Source of the DNA: Lachnospiraceae bacterium
GTDB lineage: Bacteria; Bacillota_A; Clostridia; Lachnospirales; Lachnospiraceae
Reading direction: 5' to 3'
NCBI GenBank assembly: GCA_028694115.1
Contig: JAQUUB010000055.1
Coordinates: 1 to 27,062 of the forward strand
DNA length: 27,062 nt
Numbering within the stretch: the first letter of the stretch is position 1; every line of letters begins with the position of its first letter. Position numbers and translations under genes: made by a program. Under the pieces are notes generated by a model. The model was not told the origin of the DNA. It did not search any database and worked only from the letters and a program-made list of their open reading frames with translations. Positions 16,278-23,263 of the stretch are shown one piece after another.

Positions 16278-16345
16278 AATACTCCAATCTTGTGTTCTTC
16301 TTCCAATTAGGAAGGTTTGTTATAGGATTTCCTACAACAGACATG

Positions 16346-16374
16346 AGTATAACACAGTTATATTTAAATGTTAA
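16346..16374 (-). promoter_or_regulatory. sigma-A promoter of the SleB-type gene
   Basis: On the minus strand, TTAACA (16369-16374), a 17-nt spacer and TATACT (16346-16351) are seen. The leader of about 60 nt contains a small CTTCC/GGAAG hairpin. Confidence 0.6.
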
Positions 16375-16441
16375 CTAATTGTTACACATTATTGACAACT
16401 TTGTAAACTTTATACAGAATATACCAAATAATTTTTTAAAT

Positions 16442-16470
16442 TTGTGTTAATTTACCAAGAATGTTATACT
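16442..16470 (+). promoter_or_regulatory. promoter of the AP2/HNH-like gene
   Basis: TTGTGT (16442-16447), a 17-nt spacer and TATACT (16465-16470) are seen, with a start near 16477. A perfect TTGACA at 16392-16397 further upstream lacks a good -10 at standard spacing. Confidence 0.55.
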
Positions 16471-16562
16471 AAAAGCGAGCATATAATAGACTTTAATTGT
16501 AAAAATAGAACCATTTATTAATAAAAAAACATCAAAATCACCCTTAGGAGAATGAACAAAAC

Positions 16563-17384
16563 ATGCTTACAGGTACTTATTTAGCGAAAAAGCAGGACGG
16601 ATCCATTTATTTTCGTTCCTCAATTACCTATAAAAATAAACATATTAGTCTTGGGAGTTTTCAAAACGAGCAGGATGCACACTTATGTTATATAGAAGCT
16701 AATAATCTTCTGACATCTGATACGTCGTTGGAGGCTTTTTTCTTAAATTCTAAGTTGTCTTTTGATAAATGGGTTTCTTTGATTAATTTCAGGGATCATA
16801 ATGTATATTTCAAAAATCCCATCTATCTCAAAAAATCATATTTTTGTTATTATTTTTCACCTCACGATTTTCTGATATTTGATTTCGAGGATCTTTTTTA
16901 CTATTCTCAACATAAAATCATGAAAAGAAAGGGTCATCTATTTGTTGCAGACTATGGTATGCAAGTGACCCTTATGAATCGATATGGAGTGAAAAATTAT
17001 GGAGTAAAAGACAAGGATTATCGATTTGTAAATGGAAATCCAAATGATTTCAGATACCATAATATAGAAATCTTAAATTCCTACCATGGTGTTTCTAAAA
17101 AAATAAAGCAAAGTAAAACGATGTTTCAGGCAAAAATACATATTAATGGGAACATAATCATAGGAATCTATGACACAGAAGAAAAAGCAGCCATTGCTTA
17201 TAACAAAGCAATTGATCTTCTAAAAACAATTGGAATAGAAAAAAACTTTACTCAAAATTATTTAGAGAATGTGACTGCCTTAAATTACGCTGAAATATAT
17301 ACAGCCCTACAGTTATCACCGAATTTCAAAAAAATGCTACTTCAAAATGGTTTTCCAATCGAAAGGAAGTCCATTTTAAAATAG
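16563..17384 (+). CDS. AP2-domain protein with a degenerate HNH core
   Basis: This 273-residue protein has two AP2/ERF-like DNA-binding modules, about 5-50 (SSITYKNKHISLGSFQNEQDA) and 175-221 (YHGVSKK..., FQAKIHINGN, GIYDTEEKAAIAYNKAIDLL). Residues 125-170 between them align with the HNH region of AP2-HNH homing endonucleases (DYRFVNGNPNDFRYHNIEIL against a VDHINGNPLDNRRENLRI-type pattern), but the DH residues and the Arg-Glu-Asn helix are lost. It is therefore probably a DNA-binding protein descended from an endonuclease; target and role are unknown. The ATG lies 12 nt after AGGAG, a long spacing. An out-of-frame ATG at 16552 opens only a 10-codon frame. The gene is convergent with the GH25 gene, 8 bp apart, and no intron or intein is apparent around it. 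Confidence 0.75.
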   Translation: MLTGTYLAKKQDGSIYFRSSITYKNKHISLGSFQNEQDAHLCYIEANNLLTSDTSLEAFFLNSKLSFDKWVSLINFRDHNVYFKNPIYLKKSYFCYYFSPHDFLIFDFEDLFYYSQHKIMKRKGHLFVADYGMQVTLMNRYGVKNYGVKDKDYRFVNGNPNDFRYHNIEILNSYHGVSKKIKQSKTMFQAKIHINGNIIIGIYDTEEKAAIAYNKAIDLLKTIGIEKNFTQNYLENVTALNYAEIYTALQLSPNFKKMLLQNGFPIERKSILK

Positions 17385-17392
17385 CATATTAT

Positions 17393-18553
17393 TTAACGAT
17401 ATTTAAAATCCACAAAACAAATATTTAAGTTAACGTCTTCTGGAATTCCATTTATCTTACCACCATTCGAGTATTGCCACATGGTATAATTGTATGGAAA
17501 TTCCGAAAAATCACAAGCATCTAATAACCACCAATCATATTTGGTTAACTTTGTTAAATCAAGTCGTGTTGCAAATTGTTTTTTATTAGCACAAATCATT
17601 GGCTTATATCCATAATTTTGGATTGTCTGGCAAAAATAATCTGCACATTGTGTTAAGTTATCAACAGACAATTGATTTGTCCTGGCATTATCATTTTCAA
17701 TTTCTTCCGTGTAAAATACAATTGGATAATTCACCGTATAGTTACTGATTGCTGCCACCGCGTAATTCGCTTCCTCAACCGCTTCTTCTTTCGTAACTGC
17801 CTGTGAATAAAAATAAATTCCAACATCAATTCCAGCTGACAATGCACCTTCTATATTCTTTGTAAAATTTTCATCCACAACAACCTTCCCACTGTTGTAT
17901 CCCCGAACTCCCATACGAATCATTGCAAATTCAACACCTGCTTCTTTTACCTGTTCCCAATCAATCATTCCCTGATATTTTGATACATCAATTCCATAGA
18001 CAGAACTTTTACCATTTGATTTATTATATTGGAGCTTCTCTCCATCTTTTCGGAAGTTTTCTTTCTTGAAACTATTTTTTGGTATTGATTCAATCAATTG
18101 TTTATATTTAGGCTCTTCATCCTTAGAACTAATATTAAATGAATTTTCTGAAATAGAGTTATCTGAAATCTGATCTCCTGATATGGAATTCTTAGAAATT
18201 CCATTCATGGAAGCTTGATTTTTCGAAAGAGAATCATCCTTAGGCGGTTTCACTTTGTCTTCCTCGGTTTCTTCCTCTTTTGCTTCTTCTTCATCATACA
18301 TTCCCCAAAAATCCAGATCATCCGATGTCAGGCTGCTTTCCCCTAGCTTTATATCTTCTGTTTCTTCGCTAGAGACCGTTGATACAACACTTGGTGATTG
18401 ATTTGGTTTTTTTTGATACCCATTACGATTTGTATAAAGTGTAATTCCTAATATAAGGAGTACAACCAGCGACGCAGCTAAACAACCACATGCTATTTTT
18501 GTCCTCATATTTATTTCTTCAAAAAAATTATCTTTATCATGATTCATTGACAT
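17393..18553 (-). CDS. membrane-anchored GH25 lysozyme homologue, probably altered active site
   Basis: This 386-residue protein has a short cytoplasmic N-terminus, one membrane segment (about 20-40), an acidic Ser/Asn/Glu-rich linker with ISxNSIS repeats (about 55-165), and a GH25 muramidase domain (about 184-386). Asp189 in YGIDVSKYQG matches the first conserved GH25 Asp. In the D-x-E motif the Asp is replaced by Tyr281 (PIVFYTEE), with Glu283 retained. The late Asp of the usual WQY...VDLN motif is Asn375 (EDVNLN). Each change needs one base substitution. The domain may bind glycan without cleaving it, or cleave by a different set of residues. No good ribosome-binding site is seen before the ATG at 18553 or the next at 18547. 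Its promoter overlaps that of apbE. Confidence 0.85.
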   Translation of the reverse strand: MSMNHDKDNFFEEINMRTKIACGCLAASLVVLLILGITLYTNRNGYQKKPNQSPSVVSTVSSEETEDIKLGESSLTSDDLDFWGMYDEEEAKEEETEEDKVKPPKDDSLSKNQASMNGISKNSISGDQISDNSISENSFNISSKDEEPKYKQLIESIPKNSFKKENFRKDGEKLQYNKSNGKSSVYGIDVSKYQGMIDWEQVKEAGVEFAMIRMGVRGYNSGKVVVDENFTKNIEGALSAGIDVGIYFYSQAVTKEEAVEEANYAVAAISNYTVNYPIVFYTEEIENDNARTNQLSVDNLTQCADYFCQTIQNYGYKPMICANKKQFATRLDLTKLTKYDWWLLDACDFSEFPYNYTMWQYSNGGKINGIPEDVNLNICFVDFKYR

Positions 18554-18559
18554 GGCTCA

Positions 18560-18588
18560 TTGACTCGTCTTTCCATCTGTATTATAGT
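18560..18588 (+). promoter_or_regulatory. apbE promoter, predicted start on the ATG
   Basis: TTGACT (18560-18565), a 17-nt spacer and TATAGT (18583-18588) are seen. Counting six bases beyond the -10 puts +1 at 18595, the A of the apbE ATG. On the opposite strand, TATAAT at 18581-18586 is the best -10 for the divergent GH25 gene (with only a weak -35), so the two -10 elements overlap. Confidence 0.65.
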
Positions 18589-18594
18589 AACGTT

Positions 18595-19590
18595 ATGAAA
18601 AAATTAAATTATAATCATTCTATCATAAAATTAATTAGTTTGGTACTATTTCTATCATTCTTGGTTTCGGGATGTAATCGTCAGATTGAACCAATTTCTA
18701 AAACAGCTTTCTTATTAGATACCGTTGTAACAATTACTCTATATGACTCAGCAGATTCTACGATTCTAGATGATTGTATTAGTAGTTGTAAGTACTATGA
18801 GAATCTATTTAGTAAAACAATTACAACAAGCGATGTGTCCCTAATCAACCAGGCAGCCGGCAGACCAGTTACAGTTTCTGATGACACAATTTATCTGATT
18901 CAAAAGGCCATCTCCTATAGTGAACTATCAAATGGAGCATTTGATATCACGATTGGACCTGTCAGTGATCTTTGGGATTTCAAAAGTGAAAATCCAAAAA
19001 TTCCACAGTCTTCTAAGATTCAGTCAGCATTATCCCACGTTGATTACACAACCATCAAAGTAACAGATAAAACCGTGCAATTAAAAGATCCTGCAGCAAA
19101 AATTGATTTGGGCGGCATAGCAAAAGGTTATATTGCAGATCAATTAAAAGCTCTCCTTATTTCGAAGGGAGTGAAAAATGCTATGATTAATCTTGGTGGT
19201 AACGTATATGCACTTGGTTCAAAAGAAAATGGAACTCCCTATACAATTGGAATCCAAAAGCCTTTTGCAGACCTGAATACGGTACTCCTGTCACTGCCCA
19301 TTTCTAATCAATCCGTAGTTTCTTCAGGACCCTATGAAAGATTCTTTGAAAAAAATGGCACCCTTTACCACCACATTATAGATACTACAACAGGGTATCC
19401 TGTAAAAAATGATTTATATGGAGTTACCATCCTATCCGATGATTCTGTTGATGGAGATGCTCTTTCAACTACTTGTTTTGCATTAGGAAAAAAAGAAGGA
19501 ATTGAATTAATCAATTCCCTCTCAGGTGTCGAAGCCGTTTTTATTGATTGTAATTACCAGATTACCTATACAGATAAGGATAAACAATAA
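18595..19590 (+). CDS. apbE: FAD:protein FMN transferase (lipoprotein)
   Basis: This Mg-dependent enzyme transfers FMN from FAD to a Thr in target proteins outside the membrane; RnfG and RnfD encoded next to it are the expected substrates. Starting at 18595 it is 331 residues with a lipoprotein signal peptide and lipobox Cys27 (FLVSGC). ApbE motifs are present: DTVVTITLYD, SNGAFDITIGPVSDLW, IDLGGIAKGYIAD, NLGGNVYALG, VVSSGPYERFF, HHIIDTTTGYPV and DGDALSTTCFALG. The frame stays open upstream to 18490, but that start would add 35 residues without a signal peptide at its N-terminus. No Shine-Dalgarno sequence precedes the 18595 ATG, which fits a leaderless transcript. Its stop codon (19588-19590) abuts the rnfB stop codon on the other strand. 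Confidence 0.94.
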   Translation: MKKLNYNHSIIKLISLVLFLSFLVSGCNRQIEPISKTAFLLDTVVTITLYDSADSTILDDCISSCKYYENLFSKTITTSDVSLINQAAGRPVTVSDDTIYLIQKAISYSELSNGAFDITIGPVSDLWDFKSENPKIPQSSKIQSALSHVDYTTIKVTDKTVQLKDPAAKIDLGGIAKGYIADQLKALLISKGVKNAMINLGGNVYALGSKENGTPYTIGIQKPFADLNTVLLSLPISNQSVVSSGPYERFFEKNGTLYHHIIDTTTGYPVKNDLYGVTILSDDSVDGDALSTTCFALGKKEGIELINSLSGVEAVFIDCNYQITYTDKDKQ

Positions 19591-20382
19591 TTACTGGATT
19601 GCTTTTGTTGGGCATTTCTCTCTACACGCTCCACAATTTGTACACTTGTCATAATCAATCTTTGCAAGAAAATCAGTAACTGTAATCGCCCCTGTCTCGC
19701 AAACCTTTGTACAAAGACCACAGCCAATGCATCCAACGCTGCAAGCTTTTTTAACAATCGGTCCTTTATCCTTTGAAGAACAGGCAACTCGTACGGTTGC
19801 TTTTAAAGGAACTAGCTCAATTAGTTGCTTTGGACATTCTACAACACATTTTCCACATGCCTTACATTTATTTTGATCTACTACTGCAACTCCATTTACA
19901 ATATGGATTGCATCGAAAGGACAAACTCTTACACAATTACCACCACCAAGACAACCATAATTACATTTCTTTGGTCCCCCATTTGGCACATAACTCATCA
20001 TCTTACAGTCTGTTTCTCCATGATAATCATAATCATTTCCTGCATTGTCGCAAGTGCCATTGCATTTCACGAAGGCAGTGATTGGAGTCGTTGTTTCTGC
20101 CTCTTCCCCCATAATGGCTGCTACTTGTTTCGCAACCTCATTTCCACCCACTGGGCAGCCATTTACTGGGGCTTCACCCTTTACGATTGCTGCTGCAAGT
20201 CCCGAACAACCTGGGTATCCACACCCACCACAATTATTTCCAGGTAATTCAGACAGTATTTTTTCTTCTCTTTCATCTACTTCCACTTTAAATTTAATAC
20301 CTGCAATTCCTAAGAACAGACCAATGAAAAGTCCAACCATGGAAACGCATAGCGTTGCTGTAATAATTCCTATAATACTCAT
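19591..20382 (-). CDS. rnfB: Rnf complex subunit B (iron-sulfur protein)
   Basis: This is the electron-entry subunit of the membrane-bound ferredoxin:NAD+ oxidoreductase. The 263 residues comprise one N-terminal membrane segment (about 3-27), a 4Fe-4S Fes-type domain ([14 protein letters not shown], Cys51/54/59 with Cys76), then several ferredoxin-type clusters: [12 protein letters not shown] (144-155), [12 protein letters not shown] (173-184), [15 protein letters not shown] (about 214-228) and [12 protein letters not shown] (247-258). It is the last gene of rnfCDGEAB. AGGAGG lies 8 nt upstream of the ATG, and the gene starts 12 bp after the rnfA stop. There is no terminator behind it, because the convergent apbE stop codon is directly adjacent, so any terminator must lie within apbE. 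Confidence 0.96.
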   Translation of the reverse strand: MSIIGIITATLCVSMVGLFIGLFLGIAGIKFKVEVDEREEKILSELPGNNCGGCGYPGCSGLAAAIVKGEAPVNGCPVGGNEVAKQVAAIMGEEAETTTPITAFVKCNGTCDNAGNDYDYHGETDCKMMSYVPNGGPKKCNYGCLGGGNCVRVCPFDAIHIVNGVAVVDQNKCKACGKCVVECPKQLIELVPLKATVRVACSSKDKGPIVKKACSVGCIGCGLCTKVCETGAITVTDFLAKIDYDKCTNCGACREKCPTKAIQ

Positions 20383-20394
20383 ATTCTGCGCCTC

Positions 20395-20970
20395 CTATAA
20401 TAGACCTGAAAAGCCAAAAAATGCAATGGCCATCAGTCCTGCTGTCACTAGTACAATCGGCATCCCTTGAAATGCCTTTGGAATATCATTATATTCCATT
20501 TTTTCACGTAATCCGGCAAGAATTATAATGGAAAGCGTAAATCCAGAAGATGTTGCAAAACCATTTACAATACTCGTAGGAATCCCATATGACTTTTGAA
20601 CATTTGTTAATGCCACACCAAGTACCGCACAATTTGTTGTAATCAAAGGTAAATAAACACCCAGTGCATTATATAAGGAAGGCATTGCCTTCTTTAAAAA
20701 CATTTCTACAAATTGTACAAGCGCTGCAATGACTAAAATAAAAACAATCGTCTGCAAATAGGTAATATCCAAAGGAACTAAGATATAGTTATAAATAACT
20801 GCTGCAACTCCCGATGCAAGTGTAATAACAAAGATAACTGCTAAACCCATTCCAGATGCTGTTTCTACTTTTTTAGAAACTCCAAGAAATGGACATAAGC
20901 CGAGGAATTGACTAAGAACAACATTATTTACAAGTGCTGCGCCAATGGCGATTAAAATCAACTGTGCCAT
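20395..20970 (-). CDS. rnfA: Rnf complex subunit A
   Basis: This integral membrane subunit has about six transmembrane helices and is homologous to RnfE and to NqrE. The characteristic N-terminus IGAALVNNVVLSQFLGLCPFLGVSKK carries the conserved Cys thought to bind the intramembrane iron-sulfur centre shared with RnfE, with a second conserved region at PLITTNCAVLGVAL. The frame is open 11 codons further upstream, but AAGGAGG sits 8-9 nt before the ATG at 20970, giving the canonical MAQLILIAIGAALVNN start and 191 residues. It starts one base after the rnfE stop codon, so the two are translationally coupled. Confidence 0.95.
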   Translation of the reverse strand: MAQLILIAIGAALVNNVVLSQFLGLCPFLGVSKKVETASGMGLAVIFVITLASGVAAVIYNYILVPLDITYLQTIVFILVIAALVQFVEMFLKKAMPSLYNALGVYLPLITTNCAVLGVALTNVQKSYGIPTSIVNGFATSSGFTLSIIILAGLREKMEYNDIPKAFQGMPIVLVTAGLMAIAFFGFSGLL

Positions 20971-20971
20971 C

Positions 20972-21706
20972 CTATTTTTCCTCCTTATCGTTCTTTTTTT
21001 CATCTGACTTTAGAACATCCGAAGCCTCATAAAAAGCTGCTGAACATCCACCATTTCCACATGCACTACAATCACTCGTACATGCTGATGCAAAATTTTT
21101 CTCTGATTTTGATGCATGATTCATTCGTACTTTATTCTGTATTGCAACAAGAATGGACAATACAAAGAATGCGCCAGGTGCCAAAATAAAAATTGTGATA
21201 GGCTCATAGGCAGCAGGCATGATTTGAAAACCAAATGCCTGTCCAGCACCTAGGATTTCTCTAACAATACCAATGCAGGTCAGACCCATGGTAAATCCAA
21301 GTCCCATGCCGATTCCATCAAACATGGATGGAATTACTGCATTTTTATAGGCATATGCCTCTGCTCTTCCTAAAATGATACAGTTAACCACAATCAGTGG
21401 AATGTAAATACCAAGTGATGAATAAAGACTTGGCAAAAAGCCTTTCATTAACATCTCTACAACGGTTACAAACGATGCAATAATAACAATAAATCCTGGG
21501 ATTCGGACTTTATCAGGTATGATATTTCTTAATAAAGAAATTACCATATTTGATAAAATCAAAACCACCGTAGTAGAAAGTCCCATACCGATTGCATTAA
21601 TTCCGGATGTGGTGACAGCCATCGTTGGACACATACCAAGCATCAGTACAAAGGTAGGATTTTCTTTTATAAGTCCATTCCATAATCTTTCAGAAGCTTT
21701 ATTCAT
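20972..21706 (-). CDS. rnfE: Rnf complex subunit E with a cysteine-rich tail
   Basis: This integral membrane subunit pairs with RnfA. The canonical start MNKASERLWNGLIKENPTFVLMLGMCPTMAV is at 21706, about 8 nt after GGAGG, and overlaps the last 8 bp of rnfG. An in-frame ATG two codons upstream is also possible, while the longer frame to 21751 lies inside rnfG and is unlikely. Conserved Cys-containing segments (LGMCPT, PLIVVNCIILGRAEA) match the RnfA/E pseudo-symmetric fold. After the last helix a soluble tail of about 45 residues contains CTSDCSACGNGGC, followed by a Lys/Glu-rich end. This could bind a metal or be a redox-active disulfide cluster; its function is unknown. Confidence 0.95.
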   Translation of the reverse strand: MNKASERLWNGLIKENPTFVLMLGMCPTMAVTTSGINAIGMGLSTTVVLILSNMVISLLRNIIPDKVRIPGFIVIIASFVTVVEMLMKGFLPSLYSSLGIYIPLIVVNCIILGRAEAYAYKNAVIPSMFDGIGMGLGFTMGLTCIGIVREILGAGQAFGFQIMPAAYEPITIFILAPGAFFVLSILVAIQNKVRMNHASKSEKNFASACTSDCSACGNGGCSAAFYEASDVLKSDEKKNDKEEK

Positions 21707-22313
21707 TTCCATTACCTCCCTCCATGCTGTCAAAGAATGCAATTGCTGCATTTACTCCATTTGTCACGGCATTTGTTGTAATGGTCGCGCCACTAAGAGC
21801 ATCAATCTCATGATCAGCTGTTGCACCCGTCTTTGTATATGCGAACTTGTCTACTTTCTTATCTTGGAACTGTGACTTGAATTCATCTGTATTTGCTTTC
21901 ATTCCAAGTCCTGCTGTTTCACTTATGGATAAAATTTCTATTCCATTCACTGTTCCATCATTTTGTATTCCTACAGAAATATTGATATTTCCACCATATC
22001 CCTCTTTGGAAGTAACTCCAATTACATATCCTAGTTTTTCACCATTCGCATCTTTTGCTACGACCACCTCATCTATGGCCTGTTCTGTTAAGGAAGCATT
22101 TGTGAGAACACTGTCTGCATTTGATAAATCAATCGAAGCATCCTCTTCAAAGGTAGCTGCACTCTCAAACACACTGCTGTATGCTGCCTGTTTTGTTCTT
22201 TCTTCCTGCAATGCAATCGGTGCTTTCGTAACTTCATATACCGTTCCAAGAAGGAATCCGGAAATCAACGTAATTACTGTTAAAATTACTGTATTTTTAA
22301 TAATTGGATTCAT
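21699..22313 (-). CDS. rnfG: Rnf complex subunit G (covalent FMN)
   Basis: This 204-residue subunit has one N-terminal membrane anchor (about 7-25) and an extracytoplasmic FMN-binding domain. The flavin attachment motif EIDALSGATITTNAV is present, with Thr177 as the expected acceptor for FMN delivered by ApbE. The GYGGNINISVGI and ETAGLGMKA stretches are typical of the FMN-binding domain shared with NqrC. Its ATG overlaps the rnfD stop as ATGA, with AAAGGAGG about 9 nt upstream. It overlaps rnfE by 8 bp downstream. Confidence 0.95.
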   Translation of the reverse strand: MNPIIKNTVILTVITLISGFLLGTVYEVTKAPIALQEERTKQAAYSSVFESAATFEEDASIDLSNADSVLTNASLTEQAIDEVVVAKDANGEKLGYVIGVTSKEGYGGNINISVGIQNDGTVNGIEILSISETAGLGMKANTDEFKSQFQDKKVDKFAYTKTGATADHEIDALSGATITTNAVTNGVNAAIAFFDSMEGGNGNE

Positions 22314-23242
22314 CTTTTCTCTCCTCCTTTACCAAAGCATTTCGGAAGAGTGACTCTTTCGATTAAAGGTACGAGCAAATTGCCTAGAATAATTGCATAA
22401 GATACCCCTTCTGCGGAACCACCAAAGATTCTGAAAATTCCTGTAAATAAACCTAATAGGATTCCATATACATATTTTCCATTCGGAGTGATTGGGGAGG
22501 TTACGTAATCCGTTGCCATGAAGAATGCTCCCAGCATCAATCCACCGCCTGCTAAATGCGCTGTAAGAAAATAAGGATCGAATCCATGTCCACCGAAAAT
22601 CCCAATAAATAAAGTAAACGTAACCAGATAAGTTGCCGGAATACGTAAATCAATTGCTCCGATGATTAATAAAAAGCATGCACCAATGACAATTGCAATG
22701 ACGGACGTTTCTCCAATGGTTCCTGGTATTTTTCCAATCACCATGTTAAATGTGTTTACAATCTCACCATTCTTCAATTGAGCCAATGGAGTTGCACCTG
22801 TAACACCATCGTATGTAAATGTCGTCATGCGTGCAGTAAATGAAATAAGTAGAAAACATCTTGCACCAAGTGCTGGATTCATAAAATTCTGTCCCAGACC
22901 ACCAAACAACATCTTTACAACTAAAATCGCAAATATACTACCAATCACAGCCATCCACCAAGGTGCTGTACTTGGTAAATTCATTCCTAATAAAAGTCCA
23001 GTAACCACAGCACTAAAATCACCAATTGTTATAGGCTTTTTCATTAATTTTTCATAGATAAATTCCGTAGCCACACATGTGATTACACATAGGAACAGTA
23101 GTAAAAAAGCAGAAAATCCAAAATTATATACACCAAATCCTGCAGCTGGAAGTAATGCAAGTACAACAGCAAGCATAATATTTCCTGTTGTCAATTTCTT
23201 GCGTATGTGAGGATTAGACGATACTTTTAGTAAATCACTCAA
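22310..23242 (-). CDS. rnfD: Rnf complex subunit D (covalent FMN), TTG start
   Basis: This integral membrane subunit carries a covalently bound FMN and forms the ion path. The frame is open from a TTG at 23260, but the ribosome-binding site GAGGTG (23249-23254) lies inside that extension and 6 nt before a second TTG at 23240-23242. Starting there gives (M)SDLLKVSSNPHIRKKLTTGNIM, the standard RnfD N-terminus, and 310 residues. The FMN attachment motif GVTGATPLAQ is present (acceptor Thr about 151), with many hydrophobic helices and the conserved GGLGQNFMNPALGARCFL and DYVTSPITPNGKYVYG segments. It lies 21 bp after rnfC. Confidence 0.95.
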   Translation of the reverse strand: MSDLLKVSSNPHIRKKLTTGNIMLAVVLALLPAAGFGVYNFGFSAFLLLFLCVITCVATEFIYEKLMKKPITIGDFSAVVTGLLLGMNLPSTAPWWMAVIGSIFAILVVKMLFGGLGQNFMNPALGARCFLLISFTARMTTFTYDGVTGATPLAQLKNGEIVNTFNMVIGKIPGTIGETSVIAIVIGACFLLIIGAIDLRIPATYLVTFTLFIGIFGGHGFDPYFLTAHLAGGGLMLGAFFMATDYVTSPITPNGKYVYGILLGLFTGIFRIFGGSAEGVSYAIILGNLLVPLIERVTLPKCFGKGGEKR

Positions 23243-23263
23243 TGGTAACACCTCTTTCAAAGT

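Noticed and set aside
16552..16584. A ten-codon frame (ATG at 16552) overlapping the start of the AP2 gene
   Set aside because: Its ATG is only 1 nt from the AGGAG and it is too short to support; it may be chance in a leader with long ribosome-binding-site spacing.
18490..18594. N-terminal extension of ApbE from 18490
   Set aside because: It would place 35 residues before a typical lipoprotein signal peptide and start upstream of the only good promoter, so the start at 18595 is preferred.
19773..20470. Plus-strand reading frames opposite rnfB and rnfA
   Set aside because: They lie entirely over strongly conserved Rnf genes, have no ribosome-binding sites and show no recognisable domain.
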